Shown here in pieces: positions 1 through 7,360 of a stretch of DNA of 28,449 nucleotides (within the stretch, counting starts at the first letter, position 1; each line of letters starts with the position of its first letter). The position numbers were made by a program, and so were the translations under genes. Origin of the DNA: SZUA-318 sp964412015 (lineage in GTDB: Bacteria; Gemmatimonadota; Gemmatimonadetes; Longimicrobiales; Gaopeijiaceae); assembly GCA_964412015.1 (NCBI GenBank), contig CAYPMO010000044.1, positions 1-28,449 on the forward strand. Reading direction: 5' to 3'. Below the pieces are notes generated by a model. The model had not been told where the DNA came from. It made no database searches and was given only the letters and a program-made list of their open reading frames with translations.

Positions 1-1504
1 ACGCCCAGATGCGCCGCTCCGCGTCGGGGTTCTTCGTCGTGTGCGTGCGGAGCACGGGCGAGAGGGCGCCGAACTGGATCCAGCGCGTATACAGCTCTGG
101 GGTCACGGGGCCGGGCAGATGACCCCCGATGTCGTGGCTCCAGAACCCGTACAGCACGTTCGCGGCGGTGGACGTGAACTCGGGCTCGAACGAGAGGATC
201 TCCCACGTGGACGCCGCGTCGCCGGAGAAGCCCACCTGGTATCGGTGGCTTCCGAGCCCCCCGAAGCGGTGGAAGATGATCGGGCGCGCCCCGCCCTGCC
301 GCTCCATGTCGGTGAAGAACACGTGGTTCAGCCACATCGTGGGCGTGAGCCCGGGGATCCGCGTGTCGGCCCATTGCTGCCAGTCGAGCCACCAGAAGTC
401 CACGCCCTGACGCTCGAGCGGACGGATCACGTGCTCGAAGTACGCGTCGTGGAAGCGGCGCTCCTCGATGCGGAACGGGATCCACTCCCGCGTGGCCGGG
501 TCCACGCCCAGGGCCCGCGCGATGCGAGGGTAGACCTCCTCCCAGGGCTGGATGCCCGAGGCCGGGTGCAGGTTCAGCGGGGCCTTGAGCCCGCGCCGGT
601 GCACCCAGGCGAGGAACCCCACCGGATCGGGGAAGAAGACCGGGTTCCACGTGTAGCCGGTCCAACCTTTCGGTTGGCCCGCGGCGTCGCGCTCCTGCCC
701 TTCCCAGCGGAGCTCGAACGTGTTGTGCCAGTCCATGTCCACGACGAGCACATCGAGCGGGACGCCGTAGCGGTCGAAGTCCTCGACCAGCCCGCGCAGC
801 TCGGTGTCCGTATAGGCCCAGTAGCGCGACCACCACACGCCGAACGCGAACCGCGGCGGAAGCGGCATCGGACCCGAGACCTTCGCGAAATCGCTCACCG
901 CGTCCCGGTACGCGTGGCCGTGGCCGAGGAAGTACCAGTCCTGGCGCTCACCGCCCGGGCGGGGCTCCACCCACGCCGGATCCCCGGCGAGGAGCGGGCT
1001 CCCGGAGTCGTCCACGAGCGCCCAGCCGTCGCGCGACACGAGCCCTTCGCCGAGTGGGACGCGGCCGCGCACGCCGTCGAGCGTGCGGATGGTGGCACCC
1101 AGGTTGCCCGTCGCGGGCATGCCCGGCCGCCACGTCGCGTCCACGCCGCCCGTCGTCACGCGGACCTCCAGGTTGTCGGCCGAGAAGCGGCCGCTCCCCT
1201 CCCGGTAGCGGAGCGTGAGCGCGCCGGTCGCGATCGTGGTCCAACCTCCCTCTCGCGTCACCTCGAACGAAGGCACCGGCAGCCGGCGGTTCACCGCGAC
1301 GAGCGTCGCGCGGTCCTCGAAGCGCCCGTCCTCCGACCACTCCATGCGAGCCAGGCGGTCGGTGAGCAGCGTGAAGCGCGCGTCACCGGCGAGGACGACG
1401 GCCTCGGGCGCGGCGGCGGGATCGTGGAGGATCTGGGCGGGGAGGGGCGCCGCGAGGAACAGGATCAGGAAGGGGAGGAGTCCCGGAGACGAGCGGCGTG
1501 GCAT
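1..1504 (-). CDS. Glycoside hydrolase family 31 (alpha-glucosidase/alpha-xylosidase type), partial at left edge
   Basis: This is a retaining alpha-glycosidase, probably exported, acting on oligosaccharides. The gene runs off the left edge, leaving 501 codons. Residues 1-23 form a signal peptide (hydrophobic GLLPFLILFLAAPLPAQ, cleavage likely after the AQ region). An N-terminal beta-sandwich spans about 30-200. The GH31 barrel begins near 218 with the family run FGVWWSRYWAYTD. The nucleophile is predicted to be Asp374 in FWWLDWQQW and the acid/base Asp429 in FSGDAASTW; SHDIGGHLPG (456-465) is another family motif. The visible end, RTHTTKNPDAERRIWA, is still inside the catalytic barrel, so the C-terminal beta domains lie outside the window. 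The start is the ATG that gives a complete signal peptide; the Shine-Dalgarno is weak. Substrate specificity cannot be fixed from sequence alone. The family call is secure. Confidence 0.93.
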   Translation of the reverse strand, partial: MPRRSSPGLLPFLILFLAAPLPAQILHDPAAAPEAVVLAGDARFTLLTDRLARMEWSEDGRFEDRATLVAVNRRLPVPSFEVTREGGWTTIATGALTLRYREGSGRFSADNLEVRVTTGGVDATWRPGMPATGNLGATIRTLDGVRGRVPLGEGLVSRDGWALVDDSGSPLLAGDPAWVEPRPGGERQDWYFLGHGHAYRDAVSDFAKVSGPMPLPPRFAFGVWWSRYWAYTDTELRGLVEDFDRYGVPLDVLVVDMDWHNTFELRWEGQERDAAGQPKGWTGYTWNPVFFPDPVGFLAWVHRRGLKAPLNLHPASGIQPWEEVYPRIARALGVDPATREWIPFRIEERRFHDAYFEHVIRPLERQGVDFWWLDWQQWADTRIPGLTPTMWLNHVFFTDMERQGGARPIIFHRFGGLGSHRYQVGFSGDAASTWEILSFEPEFTSTAANVLYGFWSHDIGGHLPGPVTPELYTRWIQFGALSPVLRTHTTKNPDAERRIWA

Positions 1505-1636
1505 GGGGCTACCGGTGAGGGTGCGTCGGGTCGGCCCAATCAACAGACAGGAGAGCCCCCGCATGCCGCAAGGCGGGAGGCCGTCGCTGGAGTCGGGGTT
1601 GCGCTGAACCGGCGCCCTACCCCTCTCCCTTCCTCT

Positions 1637-1780
1637 TCAGTCCGTCCGGAGCGCCCGGGCCGGATCCATGCGCGCGGCACGCACGGCGGGTACGACCGCG
1701 GCGGCGCACGCGACGGCGACGAGCGCGCCCGCCACCGCGGCGAAGGTCACCGGGTCCAACGGGCTCACGTCGTGCAGGAA
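1637..1780 (-). pseudogene. 3' remnant of an FtsX/MacB-type ABC transporter permease
   Basis: About 45 codons on the minus strand read VSPLDPVTFAAVAGALVAVA, then a short hydrophobic stretch, then VPAVRAARMDPARALRTD and a stop at 1637-1639. This is the standard last transmembrane helix and C-terminal tail of FtsX-domain permeases: the SPLDPxTF motif, one TM helix, then the PxxRAxRxDPxxALR motif. In intact proteins it follows several hundred residues. Upstream of about 1780 the frame no longer resembles a permease and enters the vapBC promoter region. It is therefore read as the surviving 3' end of a deleted gene. Its strand matches the GH31 gene downstream. Family identity is from motif recognition; the deletion scenario is inferred. 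Confidence 0.7.
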
Positions 1781-1822
1781 CCCGCGCTCTGGGGCGCAAC
1801 ACCTACGTTCGCCCAAGGTACC

Positions 1823-1859
1823 TTTCGGCATACACCTATCGTCACTATGATGGTGTATG
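1823..1859 (+). promoter_or_regulatory. vapBC promoter with operator-like inverted repeat
   Basis: A perfect 8-bp inverted repeat, CATACACC (1829-1836) and GGTGTATG (1852-1859), flanks a good -10 hexamer TATGAT (1846-1851). A weak -35 (TTTCGG, 1823-1828) lies 17 bp upstream of that -10. The repeat sits about 25-30 bp before the antitoxin start, the expected place for autoregulation by a VapBC complex. A further ATC/GAT match inside the arms is offset by one base. This patch is clearly more AT-rich than its surroundings. Binding and promoter activity are inferred. Confidence 0.55.
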
Positions 1860-1881
1860 GTAACCCTGACACCCGAGGCTG

Positions 1882-2100
1882 ATGGAGATGGCACGAACGA
1901 ACATCGTCCTGGATGACGAGCTCGTCGAGAAGGCCATGAGAATGACTGGAGCGCGCACGAAGCGCGAGGTGGTAGATCTCGCTCTTCGCCGGCTCGTCGA
2001 CAAAGGCACGCTGTACCGACGACTGCGCGCGTTGCGCGGCCAGCTGAGCTGGGAGGGTGGAATCGGCGCCGGCCGTCGGGCGCGCGAACGTTCAGGGTGA
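1882..2100 (+). CDS. vapB: Type II antitoxin, VapB family (Rv0623-like)
   Basis: This small DNA-binding antitoxin is expected to bind and neutralise the PIN toxin encoded next and to repress its own operon. The N-terminus carries the diagnostic stretch ARTNIVLDDELVEKAM followed by GARTKREVVDLALRRLV, the ribbon-helix-helix-like signature of this VapB family. The C-terminal part, LRGQLSWEGG, is the usual toxin-wrapping tail. The length (72 aa, or 70 from the second ATG) is normal. The ATG at 1888 may be the true start: GAGG at 1875-1878 is 9 nt from it but only 3 nt from 1882, and family members commonly begin at MxRTNI. The stop codon overlaps the vapC start (TGATG), indicating translational coupling. 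Local GC looks lower than in the flanking genes, consistent with horizontal acquisition. Confidence 0.88.
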   Translation: MEMARTNIVLDDELVEKAMRMTGARTKREVVDLALRRLVDKGTLYRRLRALRGQLSWEGGIGAGRRARERSG

Positions 2101-2495
2101 TGCTGATCGTCGATAGCAACACGTGGGGGGACTTCTTCAACGGAGTCGACAGCTCCCACGCGAAACGCCTGGACGAAGCGCTGGCGGTGGAAGAGGATCT
2201 GGCTCTGATCCCCATCATCGTGACGGAGGTCCTTCAGGGCTTCCGGACCGATCGCGGCTTCAACCGGGCACGTAAGATCCTCGTGGCGCTTCCGACGATC
2301 CATCCCGATGTTGGGCGTCACGTCCGAGCGGCGCAGCTCTTCAGATCGTTGCGGGCGAAGGGCGTCACGGTTCGCGGCGCCGTGGACTGTATCATCGCGC
2401 AGACGTGTCTGGACCTGGATATCGAGCTGTTGAGTCCGGATCGCGACTTCGAGCACGTCGCCCGTCACACCGCCTTGAGGCTGTGGCGACCCTGA
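2100..2495 (+). CDS. vapC: Type II toxin, VapC family PIN-domain ribonuclease
   Basis: This is a PIN-domain Mg-dependent endoribonuclease that is predicted to arrest translation when freed from VapB. The four acidic positions are visible, numbered from a GTG at 2097: Asp6 in LIVDSNTW, Glu44 in IIVTEVLQGF, Asp97 in GAVDCIIA and Asp115 in LLSPDRDF (Asp117 is also nearby). The length of about 131 aa is typical. ATG at 2100 is chosen because its A is the last base of the vapB stop codon, a 1-nt overlap; GTG at 2097 is an in-frame alternative. The catalytic set is complete, so the toxin should be active. The RNA target cannot be predicted from sequence. Confidence 0.9.
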   Translation: MLIVDSNTWGDFFNGVDSSHAKRLDEALAVEEDLALIPIIVTEVLQGFRTDRGFNRARKILVALPTIHPDVGRHVRAAQLFRSLRAKGVTVRGAVDCIIAQTCLDLDIELLSPDRDFEHVARHTALRLWRP

Positions 2496-2522
2496 GAGTA
2501 GGACGCTGCGTCCCCTCACTCG

Positions 2523-5264
2523 TCAGCCGCCCGGGCGCAGCCTCACGGCCGCGAGCTGTCGACCCACCCCTTCCGGGAAGGCGACGTGGAGGACGAGCGC
2601 GTCGGCGCGGCGTGTTTCAGCTGCAACGTCCGAAACGTCGACTCCGAGCACCCGCGTCGCGGGCCTCGCGAGCTCCACGCTCGCGCCGCTGACACCGGCC
2701 AGCACCGCCGCGCCGAAGAGCCGCACATCGTAGGAACGCCCCGCCTCGCCCTCGAGCTCGAGGAGCCAGCCCCCGTCGGCCGCGGCGGTGAAATCCACCA
2801 CGCGAACGCCGGAGCTCGACTGCCCGGGGACGAGGTCCACGAGCGGCGCGGCAACCTGGAGGCCGCCGCTCCAGGTGACTTCGGCCCACGACGTCGTCCC
2901 CTCGGTCACGCGGAGCGTCCGGGTCACGGTGACGTCGTGGGGCCCTGTCGTCGGTTCCCCACCTCCACCCCCCGACGCCGTCGCGCGCACATTCGTGGCC
3001 CCTAGCGGCACCGGCAGCACGACGTCCAGCTCCACCGCCGGGCCTTCGGACGTGACGTCCACGCGCATCCGCCCCGGCTCCTGCGCCATCTCGACGTCGA
3101 GTACCGTCGCCCCCACGCGGAGACGCGACACGCGCACACGGTCCCAGTCCGGCGGGAGCTGCGGGGCCAGCGTCGCGCGCGAGCGCGGAGCATCGGGCTC
3201 CCAGCCGAGCGCCCCGTTGAAGAACGGCATGGGGAGCATCGACGTCGCGAAGAACTGGTGCGGGACGGTCTCGTCCATGGGGCGGTAGTACGATCCCGAG
3301 AAGTTCTCGGGGAAGCGCCCCCGCCCCCAGTCGAAGGCGTGATGCTTGACCGCATCCACCAGGTTGTACGCGGCCCACGGACGCCGATACCGGTACTGCG
3401 CCCACGCGACGTAGCCGGTCATGAACGGCCAGACCGCACCATTGTTGTAGTGGAGCGGCTCGTAGAGCGGACTTCCCACGGAGAGCAGGCGCGCCCCCCA
3501 GTCCGATGAGATCGAATCGGTGGCGAGCTTGCGCAGGGTGCGCTCCGCGCGCGCGGGGTCGAGCAGCCCGTACGAGAGCGCCGTTCCGGGCCACGCGGAC
3601 AGGTTCACGTTCGTGCCGCCGCCCCGGAGGATCCCGAACGCGTGCTGGTCCTCGGCGGGCCGCCAGTAGCGGTCGTTGAGCGTGCGGAGCGCCACGATCC
3701 GCAGGCTGTCCGCGCGCGCGGCGAGTGCCTCATCGCCCATGTGGCGCGCCAGCTCGGCGGTGGCCTCGAGCGAGCGGATCCACACACCCGCGAGGTAGAT
3801 GTCCTCGTGGAGCGCGTCGCCCATTCCGCCGACCTCGATGGCGCCGTACCCGCCCACGGTGTTCTCGATGATGCCGTCCCCGTCCGTCTCGGCCGTGAGA
3901 CACCACGCCCACGCCTTCTCGTACGCGGGCCAGAGTGCGGCGAGCGTCGTCTCGTCCCCCGACGCCTTCCAGTACGACCAGAGCGCCACCATCCAGTGCG
4001 GCGTCGTGTCGGCGTGGTAGTACGGGTACGGGAAGTCCGTGAACCACGGGATACGCTTCGCGGCCTGGCTCACCTCGTGCGGGATCTTCCCGTCCGCGCG
4101 CTGATACGTGGCGAGGAACCCGAGCGCCTCGGCCACGCGGTCCCACTGCCCCATGGCGTCCATCGCCGCCGACGTGATCGCCGCGTCGCCCCCGAAATAC
4201 CAGCCGAATCCCGGGCGCGTGCTGTTCGCGCTCGGTCCCCAGCCGGCGACGAAGCCACACCCCAGGTCGGGGTTGCAGACCCGCTGCTCCTCGAGGTTCA
4301 CCTTCGCCCACTCCAGGGCGAGGTCGAGCGAGTCGTCGGGCGTGTCCACCGACGTCGAGGCCGCCAGCACCGAGTCGGCCCAGGCGCGGCTCTCCTCGTA
4401 GAGCGATCGCGCGCTCGCGAGGATGCGCGCGTAGGCCGCGAAGACGGAGTCGCGGGGCATGGTCCCCGCCGCGACCACGACCGGCACGAACTCGTGCGCC
4501 GCGCGCGCCGAGTCCACCTGGATCACGAGCGTGGGCGGCCAGTCGGCCTGGAAGTGCGTGGGAAGCACCTCGCCTGACGCGGGCCACGACGTGCCGATGA
4601 CCGCGTTCCGCTGCTGCAGGCTCTCGCTGAGCACGAATCCGTGGCGCTCGGCGTCGAAGTACGTGTACTGTCCGCCGAACGCGCCCGGCCACATGTACTG
4701 GAGCTCCGGGCGGAACGAGACCTGGACCTCGAGCGGGACGAACGACTCCACGTCGAGGAGCATGAGGAGCCCCGGCTCGTCCCGCGGCGCCACGATGTGC
4801 TGCCTCACCGTGAACGCCATGTGCGAGTATGTGATCGTCGTCCCTTCCGGGCGGACCGCCACGCGGCTCGCCACGTCGGATCCGCGCACGGGCGCGCGGT
4901 ACTGGGGGATCTTGAACGAGAGCTGGAGCTCCCGCGCGATCTTGAGCGGGTGCACCCAGAGCTCCCCCACGCCGGTCTCCGTGCCGAGCCACGCGCTGCG
5001 GGGTCCGGTGACGCCGAGGTACTCGCGGGAGCGGACGTCGGCGACGAGACCGATGGGAGAGGCGTGTACCGGGAAGCGCGGCACCGACGTCAGCGGAGCC
5101 GCCTGGGAAGCGGGCGCCTGCGCGGACGCCGGCCCGGGGGCCGGGAGGACGCAGGCCAGGAGGGCGACCAGGCCGAGGATGGCCACCCTCGGGAAGGGGA
5201 TCCCCCGGCCCGGAAACCTGGGCAACGAGGACCGGCAGGTCTCGGACCGCACGGTGGACGGCAT
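2523..5264 (-). CDS. Secreted six-hairpin (alpha/alpha)6 glycosidase, glycogen-debranching/GH63-like
   Basis: This is a 913-aa exported carbohydrate hydrolase. The N-terminus has a basic region and a hydrophobic helix (VAILGLVALLACVLPA) with cleavage near ASAQA (about residue 49). A beta-sandwich spans roughly 60-300, followed by an (alpha/alpha)6 toroid from about 310 to 720. Toroid motifs include FGWYFGGDAAITSAAMDAMG (Asp360 matches the conserved WGRD Asp of debranching enzymes), ADGKIPHEVS, HYNNGAVWPFMTGY and PENFSG. A further beta-rich region, with a Gly-rich patch near 795, ends the protein. The start 5264 follows GGAG at good spacing; a longer open frame upstream to 5366 has no signal-like start. 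The glycoside hydrolase superfamily is clear, but the exact family and substrate are not. Its neighbours, GH31 and another toroid glycosidase, suggest shared glycan breakdown. Confidence 0.82.
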   Translation of the reverse strand: MPSTVRSETCRSSLPRFPGRGIPFPRVAILGLVALLACVLPAPGPASAQAPASQAAPLTSVPRFPVHASPIGLVADVRSREYLGVTGPRSAWLGTETGVGELWVHPLKIARELQLSFKIPQYRAPVRGSDVASRVAVRPEGTTITYSHMAFTVRQHIVAPRDEPGLLMLLDVESFVPLEVQVSFRPELQYMWPGAFGGQYTYFDAERHGFVLSESLQQRNAVIGTSWPASGEVLPTHFQADWPPTLVIQVDSARAAHEFVPVVVAAGTMPRDSVFAAYARILASARSLYEESRAWADSVLAASTSVDTPDDSLDLALEWAKVNLEEQRVCNPDLGCGFVAGWGPSANSTRPGFGWYFGGDAAITSAAMDAMGQWDRVAEALGFLATYQRADGKIPHEVSQAAKRIPWFTDFPYPYYHADTTPHWMVALWSYWKASGDETTLAALWPAYEKAWAWCLTAETDGDGIIENTVGGYGAIEVGGMGDALHEDIYLAGVWIRSLEATAELARHMGDEALAARADSLRIVALRTLNDRYWRPAEDQHAFGILRGGGTNVNLSAWPGTALSYGLLDPARAERTLRKLATDSISSDWGARLLSVGSPLYEPLHYNNGAVWPFMTGYVAWAQYRYRRPWAAYNLVDAVKHHAFDWGRGRFPENFSGSYYRPMDETVPHQFFATSMLPMPFFNGALGWEPDAPRSRATLAPQLPPDWDRVRVSRLRVGATVLDVEMAQEPGRMRVDVTSEGPAVELDVVLPVPLGATNVRATASGGGGGEPTTGPHDVTVTRTLRVTEGTTSWAEVTWSGGLQVAAPLVDLVPGQSSSGVRVVDFTAAADGGWLLELEGEAGRSYDVRLFGAAVLAGVSGASVELARPATRVLGVDVSDVAAETRRADALVLHVAFPEGVGRQLAAVRLRPGG

Positions 5265-5381
5265 CGGCCGACTCCGATGAGAGGGTGTTGCCCGCAATGG
5301 ACGGCTCCGCCCCCCTGGGCCGCAAGCGGCGCATCCGTTTTCCGCGCGCGACCGCGCCGCGTACATTCCCGCCTGACCGCC

Positions 5382-5420
5382 AGGGCGCCTTCAGGGCGCT
5401 CTATCTCCCGGTCCAGGAGG
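5382..5420 (+). promoter_or_regulatory. Leader hairpin and strong Shine-Dalgarno of the beta-lactamase-like gene
   Basis: An 8-bp stem with one G-T pair (5382-5389 with 5395-5402, loop TTCAG) precedes a perfect AGGAGG (5415-5420). The AGGAGG lies 8 nt before the ATG at 5429 and decides that start over upstream in-frame candidates. Any regulatory role of the hairpin is speculative; no U-run follows it, so it is not a convincing terminator. Confidence 0.4.
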
Positions 5421-5428
5421 GTCCGATC

Positions 5429-7342
5429 ATGACGTGGCTCCGCGCTCCGCTCCTCGTCGCGCTCCTCGCGACCACCCCCGCAGCCCAGGACACCCTGCCG
5501 CCGGCCGCCGCCCGGTCGGGCCCCACCGACCCCGCCGAGCTCGAAGCCTTCCTGGACGGCGTGATGAAGATCCAGCTCGACGAGCACAATACGGTCGGTG
5601 CCGTCGTCACGGTCGTAAAGGACGGCCAGGTGTTCTTCGCGAAGGGGTATGGCTACGCCGACTGGGCGGCCCGGACGTCGGTCGAGCCGGATCGGACGCT
5701 CTTCCGCATCGGGTCGATCAGCAAGCTCTTCGTGTGGACCTCGGTGATGCAGCTCGTCGAGCAGGGCGTCCTGGATCTAGACACCGACATCAACGAGTAC
5801 CTCGACGGTGTCGAGATCCCGGCCACCTTCGACGAGCCGGTGACGCTCCGGGACGTCCTCACGCACTCGGCGGGCTTCGAGGACTGGATCGTCGGGCTGT
5901 TCGGGAGCGACTCGACCGACATCCGGCCGCTCGCCGAGATCCTGGCCGAGCAGACTCCGGCCCGCGTCCGCCCTCCCGGCGAGGTCTCGTCCTACTCGAA
6001 CCACGCCACCGGGATGGCGGCGCTGATCGTGGAGCAGGCCGCCGGCATGCCCTGGGACCGGTACGTCCAGGAGCGGATCCTGGACCCCCTGCGCATGGAG
6101 CACTTCTCGTTCGCGCAGCCGCTTCCCGAGGCCCTGGCCGCCGACATGTCCAGGGGATACAGCGGCCGGCGCCCGAACTACGACGAGGAGAAGTTCGAGT
6201 ACGTGCCACTCTACCCGGTGGGCGCGGCGGCCGCATCGGGTGCCGCCATGGCGCGCTTCATGATCGCGCATCTCCGGCTCGGCGCCCTGGACGATGCGCG
6301 CATCCTCGAGGAGGAGACGGCCCGGACCATGCAGTCCGACCTCTTCCGCATGGCGCCGGGCGTGAACGCCGCGGCCTACGGGTTCTACGAGATGAGCGAC
6401 AACGGAGAGCGCATCATCGGCCACGGCGGCGACACGTTCTGGTTCCACAGCGAGCTCGCCCTCTTCCCCGAGCGCGATCTGGGCGTCTTCGTGTCCTACA
6501 ACTCCGAGGAGGGTGGCGCCGCGACCGGCCAGTTCGTCGACGCGTTCGTGGACCGCTATTTCCCCGAAGAGGAAGTGCTGCCGAAGCTCCCCGACTCGAC
6601 GGACTCCGCCGACTCCGCCGACGAGCGGTACGAGCGTTTCACCGGCCGCTTCCGGGCCAACCGGTTCTCCCACACCACGCTCGGGAAGCTCGGGGCCCTG
6701 GGAGGCGTGTCGGTGGAAGACACGGACGAAGGCACCCTGGAGGTCCTGAGCTCGGAATGGGTGGAGGTCGCACCGCTCACGTTCGACGAGCGATACGGGG
6801 ACCGGAGGCTCGTCTTCCGGGAGGGAGAGGACGGCGAGATCACCCACTTCTTCCTGGCCGACGTGCCCATCGTCGCCTACGAGCGCGTCCCCGGGCGGGA
6901 GGACCCGATGCTCCACCTCGCGATCATCCTGTTCGCGGGAGCCATGATCGTGGGCACGGTCGTCGCGTGGCCCCTGGGCTGGCTCGCCCGGCGGTGGTAC
7001 GGCGTGAAGAGCGGGGACCTCGTGCGGATCCCCGCGAGGGCCCGCCTGGCGCTACGGCTCACTGCGGGGGTGTTCCTCGTCTTCCTGCTCGGGATGCTCA
7101 TCGTCATGGGAAGCGACGCGGAAGCCATCGCGGTGGCGGTCCCCACCTCCCTGAAGGTCCTGTTGGCCCTTCCCGTGCTGGGGATCGCGCTCACCCTGTG
7201 GTGCCTCTACTGCGCCGTGGTGATCCAGCAGCAGCGGTTCGGGCGGAAGCTCACGCGCTTCGCCTACTCGGCGACGGTCCTGGCGTTCGTGCTCTTCCTC
7301 TGGCAGCTCGGCGTGTGGAACCTGCTGGGGTGGAGGTTCTGA
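5429..7342 (+). CDS. Serine beta-lactamase-like hydrolase (class C/PBP fold) with C-terminal four-helix membrane domain
   Basis: A 637-aa exported protein of the serine hydrolase family that includes class C beta-lactamases, D-aminopeptidases and esterases. The signal peptide is residues 1-19, ending TPAAQ. The catalytic motifs are intact: SISK (Ser96, Lys99), YSN (Tyr189-Asn191) and HGG (332-334). A beta-rich linker domain at about 385-490 follows a short Asp/Ser repeat (DSTDSADSAD). The tail carries four predicted TM helices at about 494-516, 539-561, 575-599 and 611-631, anchoring the enzyme with its catalytic domain outside the cytoplasm. It is divergent from the glycosidase gene on its left. 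The substrate is unknown; membership of this family does not imply antibiotic resistance. An ester or D-amino-acid peptide substrate is equally possible. Confidence 0.9.
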   Translation: MTWLRAPLLVALLATTPAAQDTLPPAAARSGPTDPAELEAFLDGVMKIQLDEHNTVGAVVTVVKDGQVFFAKGYGYADWAARTSVEPDRTLFRIGSISKLFVWTSVMQLVEQGVLDLDTDINEYLDGVEIPATFDEPVTLRDVLTHSAGFEDWIVGLFGSDSTDIRPLAEILAEQTPARVRPPGEVSSYSNHATGMAALIVEQAAGMPWDRYVQERILDPLRMEHFSFAQPLPEALAADMSRGYSGRRPNYDEEKFEYVPLYPVGAAAASGAAMARFMIAHLRLGALDDARILEEETARTMQSDLFRMAPGVNAAAYGFYEMSDNGERIIGHGGDTFWFHSELALFPERDLGVFVSYNSEEGGAATGQFVDAFVDRYFPEEEVLPKLPDSTDSADSADERYERFTGRFRANRFSHTTLGKLGALGGVSVEDTDEGTLEVLSSEWVEVAPLTFDERYGDRRLVFREGEDGEITHFFLADVPIVAYERVPGREDPMLHLAIILFAGAMIVGTVVAWPLGWLARRWYGVKSGDLVRIPARARLALRLTAGVFLVFLLGMLIVMGSDAEAIAVAVPTSLKVLLALPVLGIALTLWCLYCAVVIQQQRFGRKLTRFAYSATVLAFVLFLWQLGVWNLLGWRF

Positions 7343-7360
7343 GAGGCATCGCCGGTCGGG

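Noticed and set aside
41..1882. Long plus-strand open frame of about 613 codons at the left end
   Set aside because: It is antisense to the GH31 gene and the permease stub, its product is Arg/Pro/His-rich low-complexity sequence, and it has no domain motifs. High GC produces such frames.
5429..7342. Antibiotic resistance gene
   Set aside because: The serine beta-lactamase fold also serves esterases and peptidases; nothing in the context points to resistance.
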